Below are positions 16,677 to 25,130 of a stretch of 59,548 bases of DNA, piece by piece. Both the position numbers and the translations under genes were made by a program. Under the pieces are notes generated by a model. The model made no database searches, was not told the DNA's origin, and saw nothing but the letters and a program-made list of their open reading frames with translations. Source of the DNA: an uncultured Chthonomonas sp. (GTDB lineage: Bacteria > Armatimonadota > Chthonomonadetes > Chthonomonadales > CAJBBX01); the NCBI GenBank assembly GCA_903951425.1, contig CAJBBX010000082.1, forward strand, positions 1 to 59,548, in the 5' to 3' direction. Numbering within the stretch: the stretch's first letter is position 1; the number at the start of each line of letters is the position of its first letter.

Positions 16677-17738
16677 CTACAGCAGCCCGGCTACCAGGTC
16701 GCCCACCTCGGTGGTGCTGAGGCCCATGCGGCCGGCCGACATGGACTTGATGCTGCCGGAAGCCAGCGCGGCGTAGACCGCCTGGTCCACCGCCTGCGCG
16801 GCCCCCTCTTCGCCCAGCACGCTGAGCATCATGCCGCCGGCGCAGATGGCCGCCAGCGGGTTGATGATGTCCATACCCGTGTACTTGGGTGCGCTACCGC
16901 CGATAGGCTCGAACATGGAGACGCCCTCGGGGTTGATGTTGCCCCCCGCTGCGATGCCCATGCCGCCCTGGATCATGGCGCCGAGGTCCGTGATGATGTC
17001 GCCGAAGAGGTTCTCGGTGACGATGACATCGTAGAACTCGGGGCTCTTGACCATCCACATCGTGCAGGCGTCCACATGGTTGTAGTCCTGCTTGATGTCC
17101 GGGTAGTCGGCGTCGCCGACCTCCTTGTGGGTGCGCACCCAGAGGTCGCCCACGTCGGTCAGCACGTTGCACTTGTGCACCAGCGTCAGGGTGTTCTTGC
17201 GCGCCCGCTTGCGGGTGAGGTCGTAGGCGTAGCGCACGCAGCGCTCCACCACGGGCCGCGAGTAGACCATGACCTGTGTGGCGATCTCGTTGGGAGTGCC
17301 CACCAGCGTGGCGCCGCCGATGCCCGTGTAGATGCCGCCCGTGTTCTCGCGCACGATGATGAAATCGATCTGCTCGGGGCCCTTGTCCTTCAGCGGCGTC
17401 TCCACGTTGGGGTAGAGCCGTACAGGCCGGAGGTTGATGTACTGGTCCAGCGCGAAGCGGGCCTTGAGGAGGATGCCCTTCTCCAGGATGCCCGGCTTCA
17501 CGTCGGGGTGGCCGATGGCGCCGAGATAGATGGCGTCAAAGCCGCGAAGCTCGTCGATGGCGCTGTCGGGCAGCGTCTCGCCGGTGCGCAAATACCGCTC
17601 GCCGCCGAAATCGAAGGGCGTGTAGCTCAGCGCCAGTCCGAACTTGGCAGCCGCCGCGTCGAGCACCTTGATGCCCTCGCGCACAACCTCCGGGCCGGTT
17701 CCGTCGCCCGGTATCACAGCGATGTTGTAGGTCTTCAT
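16677..17738 (-). CDS. leuB: 3-isopropylmalate dehydrogenase (beta-decarboxylating dehydrogenase family)
   Basis: Third step of leucine synthesis: NAD-dependent oxidative decarboxylation of 3-isopropylmalate in the cytosol. 353 residues, of normal length. The start at 17738 follows AGGAG and gives the canonical 'MKTYNIAVIPGDGTGPEVV'. Signature segments include 'RPVRLYPNVETPL', 'VRENTGGIYTGIGG' and 'NLFGDIITDLGAMIQGGMG', then 'EPIGGSAPKYTGMDIINPLA' in the NAD-binding region. The family also contains tartrate and homoisocitrate dehydrogenases, and the loop 'ALDQYINLRPVRLYP' does not by itself exclude these. No other leu genes are adjacent, which is common in this kind of genome. Confidence 0.85.
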   Translation of the reverse strand: MKTYNIAVIPGDGTGPEVVREGIKVLDAAAAKFGLALSYTPFDFGGERYLRTGETLPDSAIDELRGFDAIYLGAIGHPDVKPGILEKGILLKARFALDQYINLRPVRLYPNVETPLKDKGPEQIDFIIVRENTGGIYTGIGGATLVGTPNEIATQVMVYSRPVVERCVRYAYDLTRKRARKNTLTLVHKCNVLTDVGDLWVRTHKEVGDADYPDIKQDYNHVDACTMWMVKSPEFYDVIVTENLFGDIITDLGAMIQGGMGIAAGGNINPEGVSMFEPIGGSAPKYTGMDIINPLAAICAGGMMLSVLGEEGAAQAVDQAVYAALASGSIKSMSAGRMGLSTTEVGDLVAGLL

Positions 17739-17920
17739 GTCTGCTCCTGCATGGCCGATGGGGCCCACATAGTCTACCGGAGACTGAATGCGCTACGCTC
17801 CCAGCCGTCGGGCGGCGTACCTGAGGTATAAAGACGACAAATATCGGCAGGTTTGGCCGGCGCCATCCTGCGAGCGGCAGCGGGGGTACCGCGCAGTACC
17901 CGGTCGAGAGGGAGCACCTG

Positions 17921-20701
17921 ATGCGGCCACCCGAGGGGCGCAACGCAGGCAAGATGGAGGTCAGCGGTGGTTCGACGAGGCAGGACCATAGCGCCGTCGC
18001 CAGGGCAACCGACACCCTCGGTGCAGCCTGCCTCCAGTCGCCGGATCCCTCGTGCCTGGTCTCCGGCGGCCGTATCGTCACCGCCAACCTCGCCCTTGCC
18101 CGGCTCGTGGGTGTACACAGCCCGGAGGCGCTCCTCGGCAGGCCGCTCGCCAGCCTGATCGTTCCGGAAGAGCGGGATGCCGTAGTACGGCACCTCGCCG
18201 CGGTAGTCGGCCTGCTGCACCCGGTAGCTCCCGTGACCCATACCCTCCTGCGCGGGAGCGGCGCCGAGACGCCCGTGGACCTGTCAGCCGCTCCGTTTGC
18301 CGTTGAGGGTGGCCCCGGCGCCATCATCGCCATCCGCGATGTGGGCCACCGCGTCGGGTCCGAGCGCGCCGCGCTACGAGCCAACCGGTACCTGACCACC
18401 ATCAGTGAGTGCAGGCGGGCCGTGGTTCGCGCGACGGACGAGGAGGTCCTGCTGACCGACGTCTGCCGCCTTCTCGCCGAACACGGCGAATACAAGGGCG
18501 TTCGCGCCGGGCTCGTCGACGGCAGCCCTGAGCGCCCCTGGCTACCCGTGGCCCATTTCGGCTGTGCTTTCTGCTGCCTGGATGACCCGAGCTTCACGGT
18601 GGATCGGTGCGGCCCGGCGGTGGCGGCGCTGAACACAGGCGAGCCCGTGTTCTCCTGGCAGATGCCACGAGCCTCTGACGGTGAGCCGTCAGCTGAACGC
18701 CGGCGCCAGTGCGATTCCGCCGTCGCCCTGCCGCTTGAGGTCGATGGCGACGTGATCGGCACGATCATGATCAATGCCGATGGGAGCGTGCCACTGGAGC
18801 CCGGGGAGGCCGAGATGCTGGCCGGGCTGGCCGAGGACATCGCGTACGGCATGAAGGCCCTGCGGTCGCGGGTCCAGCAAGACAAGGACCGCGAGGCCCT
18901 GCACCGAAGCCAGAGCCGCCTCATGGCATTGAGCCAGGCGAGCCAGCAGTTGAGCCGAGCCCTGGACGTCGGTCAGGTGCTTCGATGCCTGCGCAACTGG
19001 GTCCATGACCTGATGCCGTGCGACGGCTTCACCGTGTCGTCCTACTCTCAGGAAGAGCAGCGGATTCGGTGCGTCCTCGCCATCGTCGGCGACCATGAGC
19101 ATGATCCGGCATCGCTGCCGTCGTTGGCCCTGGGCGCCGAGGGGAGCAGCATACAGGGCGACGTGATCCGAAGCGGCGCGCCCATTCTGAGCAACGACTA
19201 CCGCTCCCGCCTGAAGCGGAACCCGCCGCTCTGCTACATGGGCGACAGTGGACAGGTCGCCCAACCGGAAGACCAGCAGATCGACGAGGATGCGGTGCCG
19301 CGATCGGCCATGTTGGTCCCGATGATCCTTGACGGCGTCGTGCGCGGCGTCATTCAGGTGATCACCATGGAGGAGAGCGCCTACACGGACGAGCATCTGG
19401 AGTTGCTCCAGGCCCTTGCGGCTCCTGCGGCCGTGGCGTTCAGCAACGCCGAGCTCTTCCGGCAGGCGCAGGAGGAGATCGTCGAGCGCAAGCGGGCAGA
19501 GGAGCAACGGGCGCAGATGGAGACGCAACTGCTCCATGCGCAGAAGATGGACGCCATGGGGCGTTTGGCCGGCGGCGTAGCCCACGACTTCAACAACCTG
19601 CTCACCGGCATAGTGCATGCCATCGACCTGGCCCGCGACCATGTGGCCGCCGACCACAGCGTCCGGGAGCACCTTGACGCCCTGGCTCAGGATGCCGGAC
19701 GGGCGACGGCCCTGACACGCCAACTCCTGGCCTTCTCCCGGAAGCAGGTTACCGCGCCTCGGCCCACCGACCTGAATGACATCGTCGGCAAGATGCTGAC
19801 GATGCTCCAGCGCGTGATCGGCCCGCGAATTAACGTGACATGGGCGCCGTGCTCCGAGCGAACCATCGTGATGGTAGACCCGGCGCAGTTTGACCAGGTC
19901 GTCATGAACCTCGTCGTCAACGCCAGAGACGCTGTCTCGGGTTCCGGCCGCATTATGCTGTCTACCTATGCCATCGAGGTATCGGCGGCTGAGGCTACCC
20001 AGGATGGGCGCATGGTCGCGGGCGCCTACGCGGTTCTCGCCTGCAGTGATGACGGGTGCGGTATGGACGAGCCGACGATCCAACGCCTTTTCGAGCCATT
20101 CTTCACGACGAAGGGCGTGGGCCACGGCACCGGCCTGGGCCTTGCCACGGTCTACGGCATCGTCAAGCAGGCTCACGGGTTCATCAATATAGAATCGGAG
20201 CCCGGCGTGGGCTCCGTGTTCCGCGTGCTGCTCCCACGTGTGGCCGAGGTCGAGGCGGCGGCGAAGGCCCAGATCTCCATTGAGGAGCCCGTCGGCGGAA
20301 CGCAGCCGCAGAGCGGCACCATCCTGGTCTGCGAGGACGAGCGGTCGATCCTGACGACCGTGCGGCGCTTCCTGGTTGCCGCCGGGTACACGGTGTTGCC
20401 GGCGCCGACACCCGAAGAGGCGGTCAGGCTGGCATCGGAGTTCGCCGGCACGATCGACCTGCTGATCACGGACATCATGATGCCCGGCCAGACCGGCGAC
20501 GAACTGGCTCAGAGCCTCTCCGAGCAGCGCCCGGGCCTGAGGCGCATCTTTATGTCGGGCTACACAGACGATGTCGTGATGGAGCGAGGCATCCTGGCGG
20601 CAGGGGCGGAGTTTCTGGGCAAGCCGTTCACGCGCGACGACCTGCTCAAAGCGGTCTGCCGGTCGCTCAGTCGCCCGACGAGCGATGCTCGCGCCGGCTA
20701 A
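17921..20701 (+). CDS. Hybrid sensor histidine kinase (PAS-GAF-GAF-HisKA-HATPase-receiver)
   Basis: 926 residues with no membrane segment, so a cytosolic sensor. A PAS domain (about 35-140) is followed by a cysteine-containing GAF-like domain (about 152-310, with 'FGCAFCCLDDPSF') and a second GAF-like domain (about 338-515). A short coiled coil leads to HisKA with His555 in 'GGVAHDFNNLLTGI'. The ATPase domain has 'MNLVVNARDAV', 'SDDGCGMDE' and 'GHGTGLGLATVYGIVKQ'. The C-terminal receiver (about 800-920) has Asp851 in 'LLITDIMMPGQTGDE'. The kinase core is of the HDFNN type. GGGAG upstream of ATG 17921 supports the start. It converges on the B12-protein/kinase operon with a four-base overlap of stop codons. 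No DNA-binding output is nearby, so the receiver may act as a phosphate sink or relay. Confidence 0.9.
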   Translation: MRPPEGRNAGKMEVSGGSTRQDHSAVARATDTLGAACLQSPDPSCLVSGGRIVTANLALARLVGVHSPEALLGRPLASLIVPEERDAVVRHLAAVVGLLHPVAPVTHTLLRGSGAETPVDLSAAPFAVEGGPGAIIAIRDVGHRVGSERAALRANRYLTTISECRRAVVRATDEEVLLTDVCRLLAEHGEYKGVRAGLVDGSPERPWLPVAHFGCAFCCLDDPSFTVDRCGPAVAALNTGEPVFSWQMPRASDGEPSAERRRQCDSAVALPLEVDGDVIGTIMINADGSVPLEPGEAEMLAGLAEDIAYGMKALRSRVQQDKDREALHRSQSRLMALSQASQQLSRALDVGQVLRCLRNWVHDLMPCDGFTVSSYSQEEQRIRCVLAIVGDHEHDPASLPSLALGAEGSSIQGDVIRSGAPILSNDYRSRLKRNPPLCYMGDSGQVAQPEDQQIDEDAVPRSAMLVPMILDGVVRGVIQVITMEESAYTDEHLELLQALAAPAAVAFSNAELFRQAQEEIVERKRAEEQRAQMETQLLHAQKMDAMGRLAGGVAHDFNNLLTGIVHAIDLARDHVAADHSVREHLDALAQDAGRATALTRQLLAFSRKQVTAPRPTDLNDIVGKMLTMLQRVIGPRINVTWAPCSERTIVMVDPAQFDQVVMNLVVNARDAVSGSGRIMLSTYAIEVSAAEATQDGRMVAGAYAVLACSDDGCGMDEPTIQRLFEPFFTTKGVGHGTGLGLATVYGIVKQAHGFINIESEPGVGSVFRVLLPRVAEVEAAAKAQISIEEPVGGTQPQSGTILVCEDERSILTTVRRFLVAAGYTVLPAPTPEEAVRLASEFAGTIDLLITDIMMPGQTGDELAQSLSEQRPGLRRIFMSGYTDDVVMERGILAAGAEFLGKPFTRDDLLKAVCRSLSRPTSDARAG

Positions 20702-21780
20702 GCAGGCGCCGTGCGAAGGGGCAGCGTCACGACGAACCTTGCGCCGCCGCCCGGTGTCTCCTCAAGCTGCACGTTGCCGCCATGCCCCTCGACGATCCTG
20801 CGCACGATGCTCAGGCCCAGACCCACGCCCGTCTTGTCCTTGGACGCGCCGGTAACCTGGTAGGGTTGGAACAAGCACGCTCGCTCCTCCGGCGCCATTC
20901 CCTGGCCGTGATCGGTCACCGTCAGGCGCGCCGCTACCTCGCCGAAGGCCAGATCGATCTCAACGCGGGCTCCGGCCGGAGAGTGCTTGTCTGCGTTGTC
21001 AAGCAGATTGTGGAGCGCTTCCTCGATCTTGCCTCTATCCAGCATCAGCGGCGGGCCGGCGCCCTCGATCGTCAGCACCGCGCTATCATGCAGCCGCGCC
21101 GAGACGGTGCGATGCAACTTGACGCTCCGGCTCACCAGGTCGGCGAGATCGGTCGGCGCGAAGGTGAAGCGCATGGCGCCGGTACCGATTGTCGCGGCGT
21201 CCAGATAGATCCCTGCTAGGACGCGCACATACTCGGCCGACGATTGGATGGTCTCCAGATACTCTCGGTGTACGTCGGACAGGGTCGGTCCCAACTCCTC
21301 CAGGAGCGCCTCGGCGAGCACGGAAATGGCTCCGTTGGGCGTCTGTAGAGCATGTGCGGCCATGCCCACGAACTGATCCTTCAGCGCGTTCAGGCGATCC
21401 ATCGCCACGTTCTGTTTCGCCATCTTCCGCTGCAGGTTGGCCAGCATGTTGTTCAGCCGCGTCACCTCGTCGTAGAGGCCCAGCGGCACGGCGGAACCCA
21501 TCAGCAGGATGCCGTCCGGCGTTACGGCGCCGTTGAGGCCGAGGCATACGGTGGCGCCGTCGATGGCGACGCTGATCTCCCAACCCAGCACGGCGCCCTG
21601 ATCAGCCAGGGCTTGCTGGAACGCTGCCACTTTGGCCAGGCTCTCCGGTTCGGCGATCTGAGCGAAGGGCAGGCCGACCAACGGCGCGAGCCCGACAGTG
21701 TCACAGACGACTTGCCTGACCAGACCTTCGGTGGAGCACAGGACGACAAAGCCCGCGGCTCCAACGGTATCGGCGCTCAT
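20698..21780 (-). CDS. PAS-type sensor histidine kinase, partner of the B12-binding protein
   Basis: A 360-residue cytosolic kinase. An N-terminal PAS-like domain (about 8-95) is followed by a coiled coil (about 100-135), HisKA with His143 in 'GMAAHALQTPNGAIS', and an ATPase domain with the N box 'LHNLLDNADKHSP', G1 'TDHGQGMAPEE' and G2 'GVGLGLSIVRRIVEGHGG'. AGGAGAG precedes the ATG. The start overlaps the stop of the B12-binding protein gene (ATGA at 21777-21780), so both are translated from one mRNA and probably act as a complex. The HisKA motif 'HALQTP' departs from the usual 'HELRTP'. No receiver is fused. The only receiver in the neighbourhood belongs to the convergent hybrid kinase. Confidence 0.9.
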   Translation of the reverse strand: MSADTVGAAGFVVLCSTEGLVRQVVCDTVGLAPLVGLPFAQIAEPESLAKVAAFQQALADQGAVLGWEISVAIDGATVCLGLNGAVTPDGILLMGSAVPLGLYDEVTRLNNMLANLQRKMAKQNVAMDRLNALKDQFVGMAAHALQTPNGAISVLAEALLEELGPTLSDVHREYLETIQSSAEYVRVLAGIYLDAATIGTGAMRFTFAPTDLADLVSRSVKLHRTVSARLHDSAVLTIEGAGPPLMLDRGKIEEALHNLLDNADKHSPAGARVEIDLAFGEVAARLTVTDHGQGMAPEERACLFQPYQVTGASKDKTGVGLGLSIVRRIVEGHGGNVQLEETPGGGARFVVTLPLRTAPA

Positions 21781-22826
21781 GGTTTCTCTCCTGGGACGAG
21801 CCGGTCCGCGACGGCGATCGCGGTATCCGGGTCCGGCGCGAAGCCGTCGGCCCCCACGGTTCGCCAGAGATCGGGTGAGACGAGGAATGGAAACCCGCCC
21901 ACCATCACACTGACCCCGCTGGTCCGCTCCGAAGCGCGCACCGCCGCGATGGTCTCCTCCACCAGATGCACGTGGTACACCATCGTGGCCGAGAGGGCCA
22001 GCAGGTGTGCGTCGTACTCCTCGATGGCCGCCAGGATGCCGCCCGTGGTCATGTTGGCGCCTAGGTAGTAGGTGTCCCAGCCTGCCATCTCCATGAGGTC
22101 GGTCACCATCCGGATGCCCAGTTCGTGGAGCTCGCCTCCAACGCAGGTTGCCACCATGCGCCGGTCCGAAGTGACGCCCGAGAAGACGTACGGGCAGAGC
22201 TGCGCCATGACAAGCTGGGTGGCAGCAGTGCAGTAGTGCTCCTGCGCCACGGAGATCCTGTTCATTTGCCATAGGCGGCCCACTTCGCGGAGGCAGGGCT
22301 GGAAGACATGGACGTAGATGTCACGGATCGGCGCCCCGTCGCCGGCAGACTGCAGCACCAGTTCGGACGCCTTCCGGCGGTCGGCGGCAAGGAGCCTGTC
22401 CAGATACTGGCGGGCCGTTGCGGCGTATGGCGCATCGCGGTCGAGGTAGCTCGGCGCCGTGTCAGGCGAGCCCGGGAGCGCCGCCAGGGCCGTGTCGAGG
22501 ATAGGAACGACGGCGCTGGTCGTCGCTCCGGGCGCGCACTCCGTGATGGCGTAGCGCAACGCCTCCAGGACCGACTCCACGGACTGGCCGGTTTGCGGCT
22601 TGGTGGCATAGCGCACCTTGAGCCACTGCGCGTAGTTGACAAATAGAGCGTTGTCGCCTGTGCGTATGGCCTCAGCCAGATACGCAAGGTGATCGGAATT
22701 GTCGTCGTCGACTGCCCTGCGCGAGGTTGCGGAGCCCCCGGGGTACAGACGGCGCGATATGGCGCGAGAGAGTTGCGGGCTTAACTCCAGGACCGCATGG
22801 GCGGTTGAGAGTTGATTCGTACTCAT
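21777..22826 (-). CDS. CarH-like cobalamin-binding protein, candidate B12 photoreceptor
   Basis: 349 residues. The N-terminal part (about 40-110) is a helical domain ('AIRTGDNALFVNYAQWLKVR'). The middle (about 115-215) is a helical cap containing 'LWQMNRISVAQEH', that is Trp186-x9-Glu196-His197, the W-x9-EH signature of the CarH/LitR cap that surrounds the adenosyl group. The C-terminal Rossmann-like domain (about 222-345) has 'GGELHELGIRMV' with His234 as candidate lower axial ligand, then 'SATMVYH' and 'VMVGGFPF'. The Trp186-to-His234 distance is close to that of CarH. Unlike CarH there is no MerR DNA-binding domain. Instead the gene is fused translationally to a histidine kinase, so the likely role is light- or AdoCbl-dependent control of that kinase. 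Confidence 0.88.
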   Translation of the reverse strand: MSTNQLSTAHAVLELSPQLSRAISRRLYPGGSATSRRAVDDDNSDHLAYLAEAIRTGDNALFVNYAQWLKVRYATKPQTGQSVESVLEALRYAITECAPGATTSAVVPILDTALAALPGSPDTAPSYLDRDAPYAATARQYLDRLLAADRRKASELVLQSAGDGAPIRDIYVHVFQPCLREVGRLWQMNRISVAQEHYCTAATQLVMAQLCPYVFSGVTSDRRMVATCVGGELHELGIRMVTDLMEMAGWDTYYLGANMTTGGILAAIEEYDAHLLALSATMVYHVHLVEETIAAVRASERTSGVSVMVGGFPFLVSPDLWRTVGADGFAPDPDTAIAVADRLVPGEKP

Positions 22827-23087
22827 AGGGCAGATCCCGGGCAAGGGCGTCAGTCTACCGACTGCGGTGTAACAGAGATGATCGGCGTGTTGTGTTCCGT
22901 CGTTGGATCGGGCCACACTGGTCGCTGTTGCCATCATTATGGACCCAACGGCGGTCTTCGGCAACCATGCCGCGCCGCTTCGGACTGGTTCGGGGCCGCC
23001 GTAGCAGCGTCGCGGGCCTCGTTTGTGCGCCAACCACGCAAGCAGGGGTATCCTCCATCGGTGATGCAACACCAGGGGAGTTACAGC

Positions 23088-24071
23088 ATGGAGACAAGGC
23101 AGTTGGGGTCGAGCCCGGTTCGGGCTTCCGTGATCACCTTCGGAGCGTGGGCCATCGGCGGGGCCATGTGGGGCGGCACTGATGAGCGCAAGGCCATCGA
23201 GGCCATCCGCGCCTCCATCGACATGGGCATCACGTCCATTGATACCGCGCCTGTATACGGCTTCGGCAAGTCCGAGGAGTTGGTCGGGCGAGCTGTGGCC
23301 GGCAGGCGCGACGAAGTGCAGATCTTCACCAAGTTCGGCCTCCGCGGCGACATCGCCGAGGGCGAGTTCTTCTTCCACCTGAACGAGGACGGCGGAACCG
23401 ACGTCTACCGCAACGCCCGCAAGGAGCGGATTATCGAGGAGTGCGAGCGGAGCCTGAAGTGCCTGAACACAGACCGCATCGACCTCTACCAGTGCCATTG
23501 GCGCGACCATACCACGCCCGTCGAGGAGACCATGGAGGCGCTGATCGAGCTACACAAGGCGGGGAAGATCCTGGCCGGCGGCGTCAGCAACTTCACAGCG
23601 GAAGAGATCGACGCCTGCCGCAAGGTCTTCCCCGTCGCCTCGCTGCAGCCGCCCTACAGCATGGTGTTCCGGGGAATTGAAGCCGATGTCCTTCCGTATT
23701 GCCGTACGAACAACGTGGGCGTCATCGTCTATAGCCCCATGCAGCGCGGCCTCCTGACGGGCAAGTTCAGCCCCGAGCACAAGTTCGCCGAGGGCGACAG
23801 TCGCGCCGGAGACCGGTTCTTCCAGCCGGAGAACATCCGCCGTGTCAACCGGATGCTGGACGAGATGCGCCCGCTGGCCGCGGAGCACAAAGCCACGCTC
23901 GCGCAACTCGTCATCAACTGGACGATCCGGCAGCCCGGCATCACGGCGGCCCTGGTGGGCGCGCGCGACGCCGCGCAGGCGCGCGAGAACGCGGGAGCCC
24001 TGGCCTTCACGCTCAGCGATGCGGACCTGAGCGCCATCGATAGCCTGATCAACAATCTCGTGCTGGAGTAA
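23088..24071 (+). CDS. Aldo/keto reductase
   Basis: A cytosolic NAD(P)H-dependent carbonyl or alcohol oxidoreductase of 327 residues. ATG 23088 follows GGGGAG, so the open frame extending to 22812 is not used. The catalytic tetrad is complete: Asp52 and Tyr57 in 'SIDTAPVYGFGKSEE', Lys82 in 'IFTKFGL' and His137 in 'LYQCHWRDH'. The cofactor-binding C-terminal part reads 'VALVGARDAAQARENAGAL' with small differences. The family (YajO/IolS-like) covers many sugar and aldehyde substrates. It is followed 46 bases later by the TIM-barrel-like gene in the same direction, and the two probably form one unit with a sugar-related role. Confidence 0.92.
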   Translation: METRQLGSSPVRASVITFGAWAIGGAMWGGTDERKAIEAIRASIDMGITSIDTAPVYGFGKSEELVGRAVAGRRDEVQIFTKFGLRGDIAEGEFFFHLNEDGGTDVYRNARKERIIEECERSLKCLNTDRIDLYQCHWRDHTTPVEETMEALIELHKAGKILAGGVSNFTAEEIDACRKVFPVASLQPPYSMVFRGIEADVLPYCRTNNVGVIVYSPMQRGLLTGKFSPEHKFAEGDSRAGDRFFQPENIRRVNRMLDEMRPLAAEHKATLAQLVINWTIRQPGITAALVGARDAAQARENAGALAFTLSDADLSAIDSLINNLVLE

Positions 24072-24117
24072 CGGCGGCGCCGAGGGACGACCGACCCGGG
24101 CGCCAAGGAGAGTGACC

Positions 24118-25059
24118 ATGCCGAACGGGTGTCTGCACTGGGCATACCTGGCGCATCTCAGCTTCAACATGTGGTGCGACCGCCCCACCGACCGGTGGGG
24201 CAAGGCGGCCCAGTACATCTGCTACAAGCCCTACTTGCGCTTCGATGAACGGCTCTGGCGCGACATGACGGCCGCTATGGTGGACGCCGGCATCAACATG
24301 GTGGTCCTGGACCTGGGCGACGCGGTGGAGTACCAGAGCCACCCGGAGATCGGCGTGGAGGGCGCCTGGTCGGTCACCAAGCTCCGCGATGAGCTGGCCC
24401 GGCTCCGCTCCATCGGCCTCGAGCCAGTGCCGAAGCTGAACTTCTCTACGGCGCACGACGCCTGGCTGGGTCCCTACGGACGTATGGTCTCGACGGACAT
24501 CTACTACACCGTGGTGCGCGATCTGATCGCCGAGGTCTCGTTGCTCTTCGCCTGCCCGATGGCCTTCCACCTGGGCATGGACGAGGAGACATTCGCGCAC
24601 CAGGCCGAGTACCAGTACGCCGTGGTGAGGCAGCACGAGCTCTGGTGGCGCGATCTGGAGGCCATGGTCCACGCCGTCAGCGCCACGGGCACGCGGCCCT
24701 GGGTCTGGTCGGACTACGCTTGGACGAAGCCCGACCTCTTCTTCGCCAAGATGCCACGCACGGCCGTGCAGAGCAACTGGTACTACGGCGACCGGTTCGA
24801 CGCCGAGGTGCCGGAGCTCAAGCTCTACGACGACCTGCAAACGAAGGGCTACGACCAGATGCCCACGGGCAGCAACTGGGGCAACGACGTGAACTTCGGC
24901 CGCACGGTGGAGTACTGCAAGGGCCGGATAGCGCCGGAGTACCTGCAGGGGTTCCTCCATGCCCCATGGATGCCCACGCTGGAGGCCGAGCGCCAGACGC
25001 ACATGGCGGCCATCGCCCAGGTGGCCGAGGCCCGCAGGAAGTGGGAGGCCGCCGGATAG
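24118..25059 (+). CDS. TIM-barrel-like protein of unknown function (glycoside-hydrolase-20-like)
   Basis: 313 residues with no signal peptide. ATG 24118 is preceded by AAGGAG at seven bases; the in-frame GTG 24112 is less well placed. Segments such as 'MVDAGINMVVLDLGDAVEY', 'LRSIGLEPVPKLNFSTAHDAW', 'FHLGMDEET' and 'RPWVWSDYAW' follow the strand-end pattern of a (beta/alpha)8 barrel like those of family 20 hexosaminidases. The Asp-Glu pair in 'GMDEET' sits where the catalytic pair of GH20 is found. Assignment to GH20 is not secure. Its position after an aldo/keto reductase and opposite an amino-sugar-like cassette suggests sugar metabolism. Confidence 0.7.
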   Translation: MPNGCLHWAYLAHLSFNMWCDRPTDRWGKAAQYICYKPYLRFDERLWRDMTAAMVDAGINMVVLDLGDAVEYQSHPEIGVEGAWSVTKLRDELARLRSIGLEPVPKLNFSTAHDAWLGPYGRMVSTDIYYTVVRDLIAEVSLLFACPMAFHLGMDEETFAHQAEYQYAVVRQHELWWRDLEAMVHAVSATGTRPWVWSDYAWTKPDLFFAKMPRTAVQSNWYYGDRFDAEVPELKLYDDLQTKGYDQMPTGSNWGNDVNFGRTVEYCKGRIAPEYLQGFLHAPWMPTLEAERQTHMAAIAQVAEARRKWEAAG

Positions 25060-25087
25060 CCTGTCCGCTCCCGCCGGCAGACCGCCG

Positions 25088-25125
25088 GGGCCGCCTCCTT
25101 GCCTTCGCTGGCAGGGAGGCGGCCC
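25088..25125. terminator. Bidirectional hairpin between convergent genes
   Basis: GGGCCGCCTCC (25088-25098) pairs perfectly with GGAGGCGGCCC (25115-25125), and an inner TGCC/GGCA stem encloses a TTCG-containing loop. It sits between the stops of two converging genes. There is no T-tract on either side, so it is a strong hairpin rather than a classical intrinsic terminator. Confidence 0.65.
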
Positions 25126-25130
25126 TCGGC

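Noticed and set aside
18689-20176. Minus-strand open frame of 495 codons inside the hybrid kinase gene
   Set aside because: All kinase domains are intact on the plus strand; the antisense frame shows no domain.
22812-23087. N-terminal extension of the aldo/keto reductase
   Set aside because: The open frame reaches back to 22812, but GGGGAG before ATG 23088 and the family N-terminus 'METRQLGSSPVRAS' fix the start; the upstream part has no homology.
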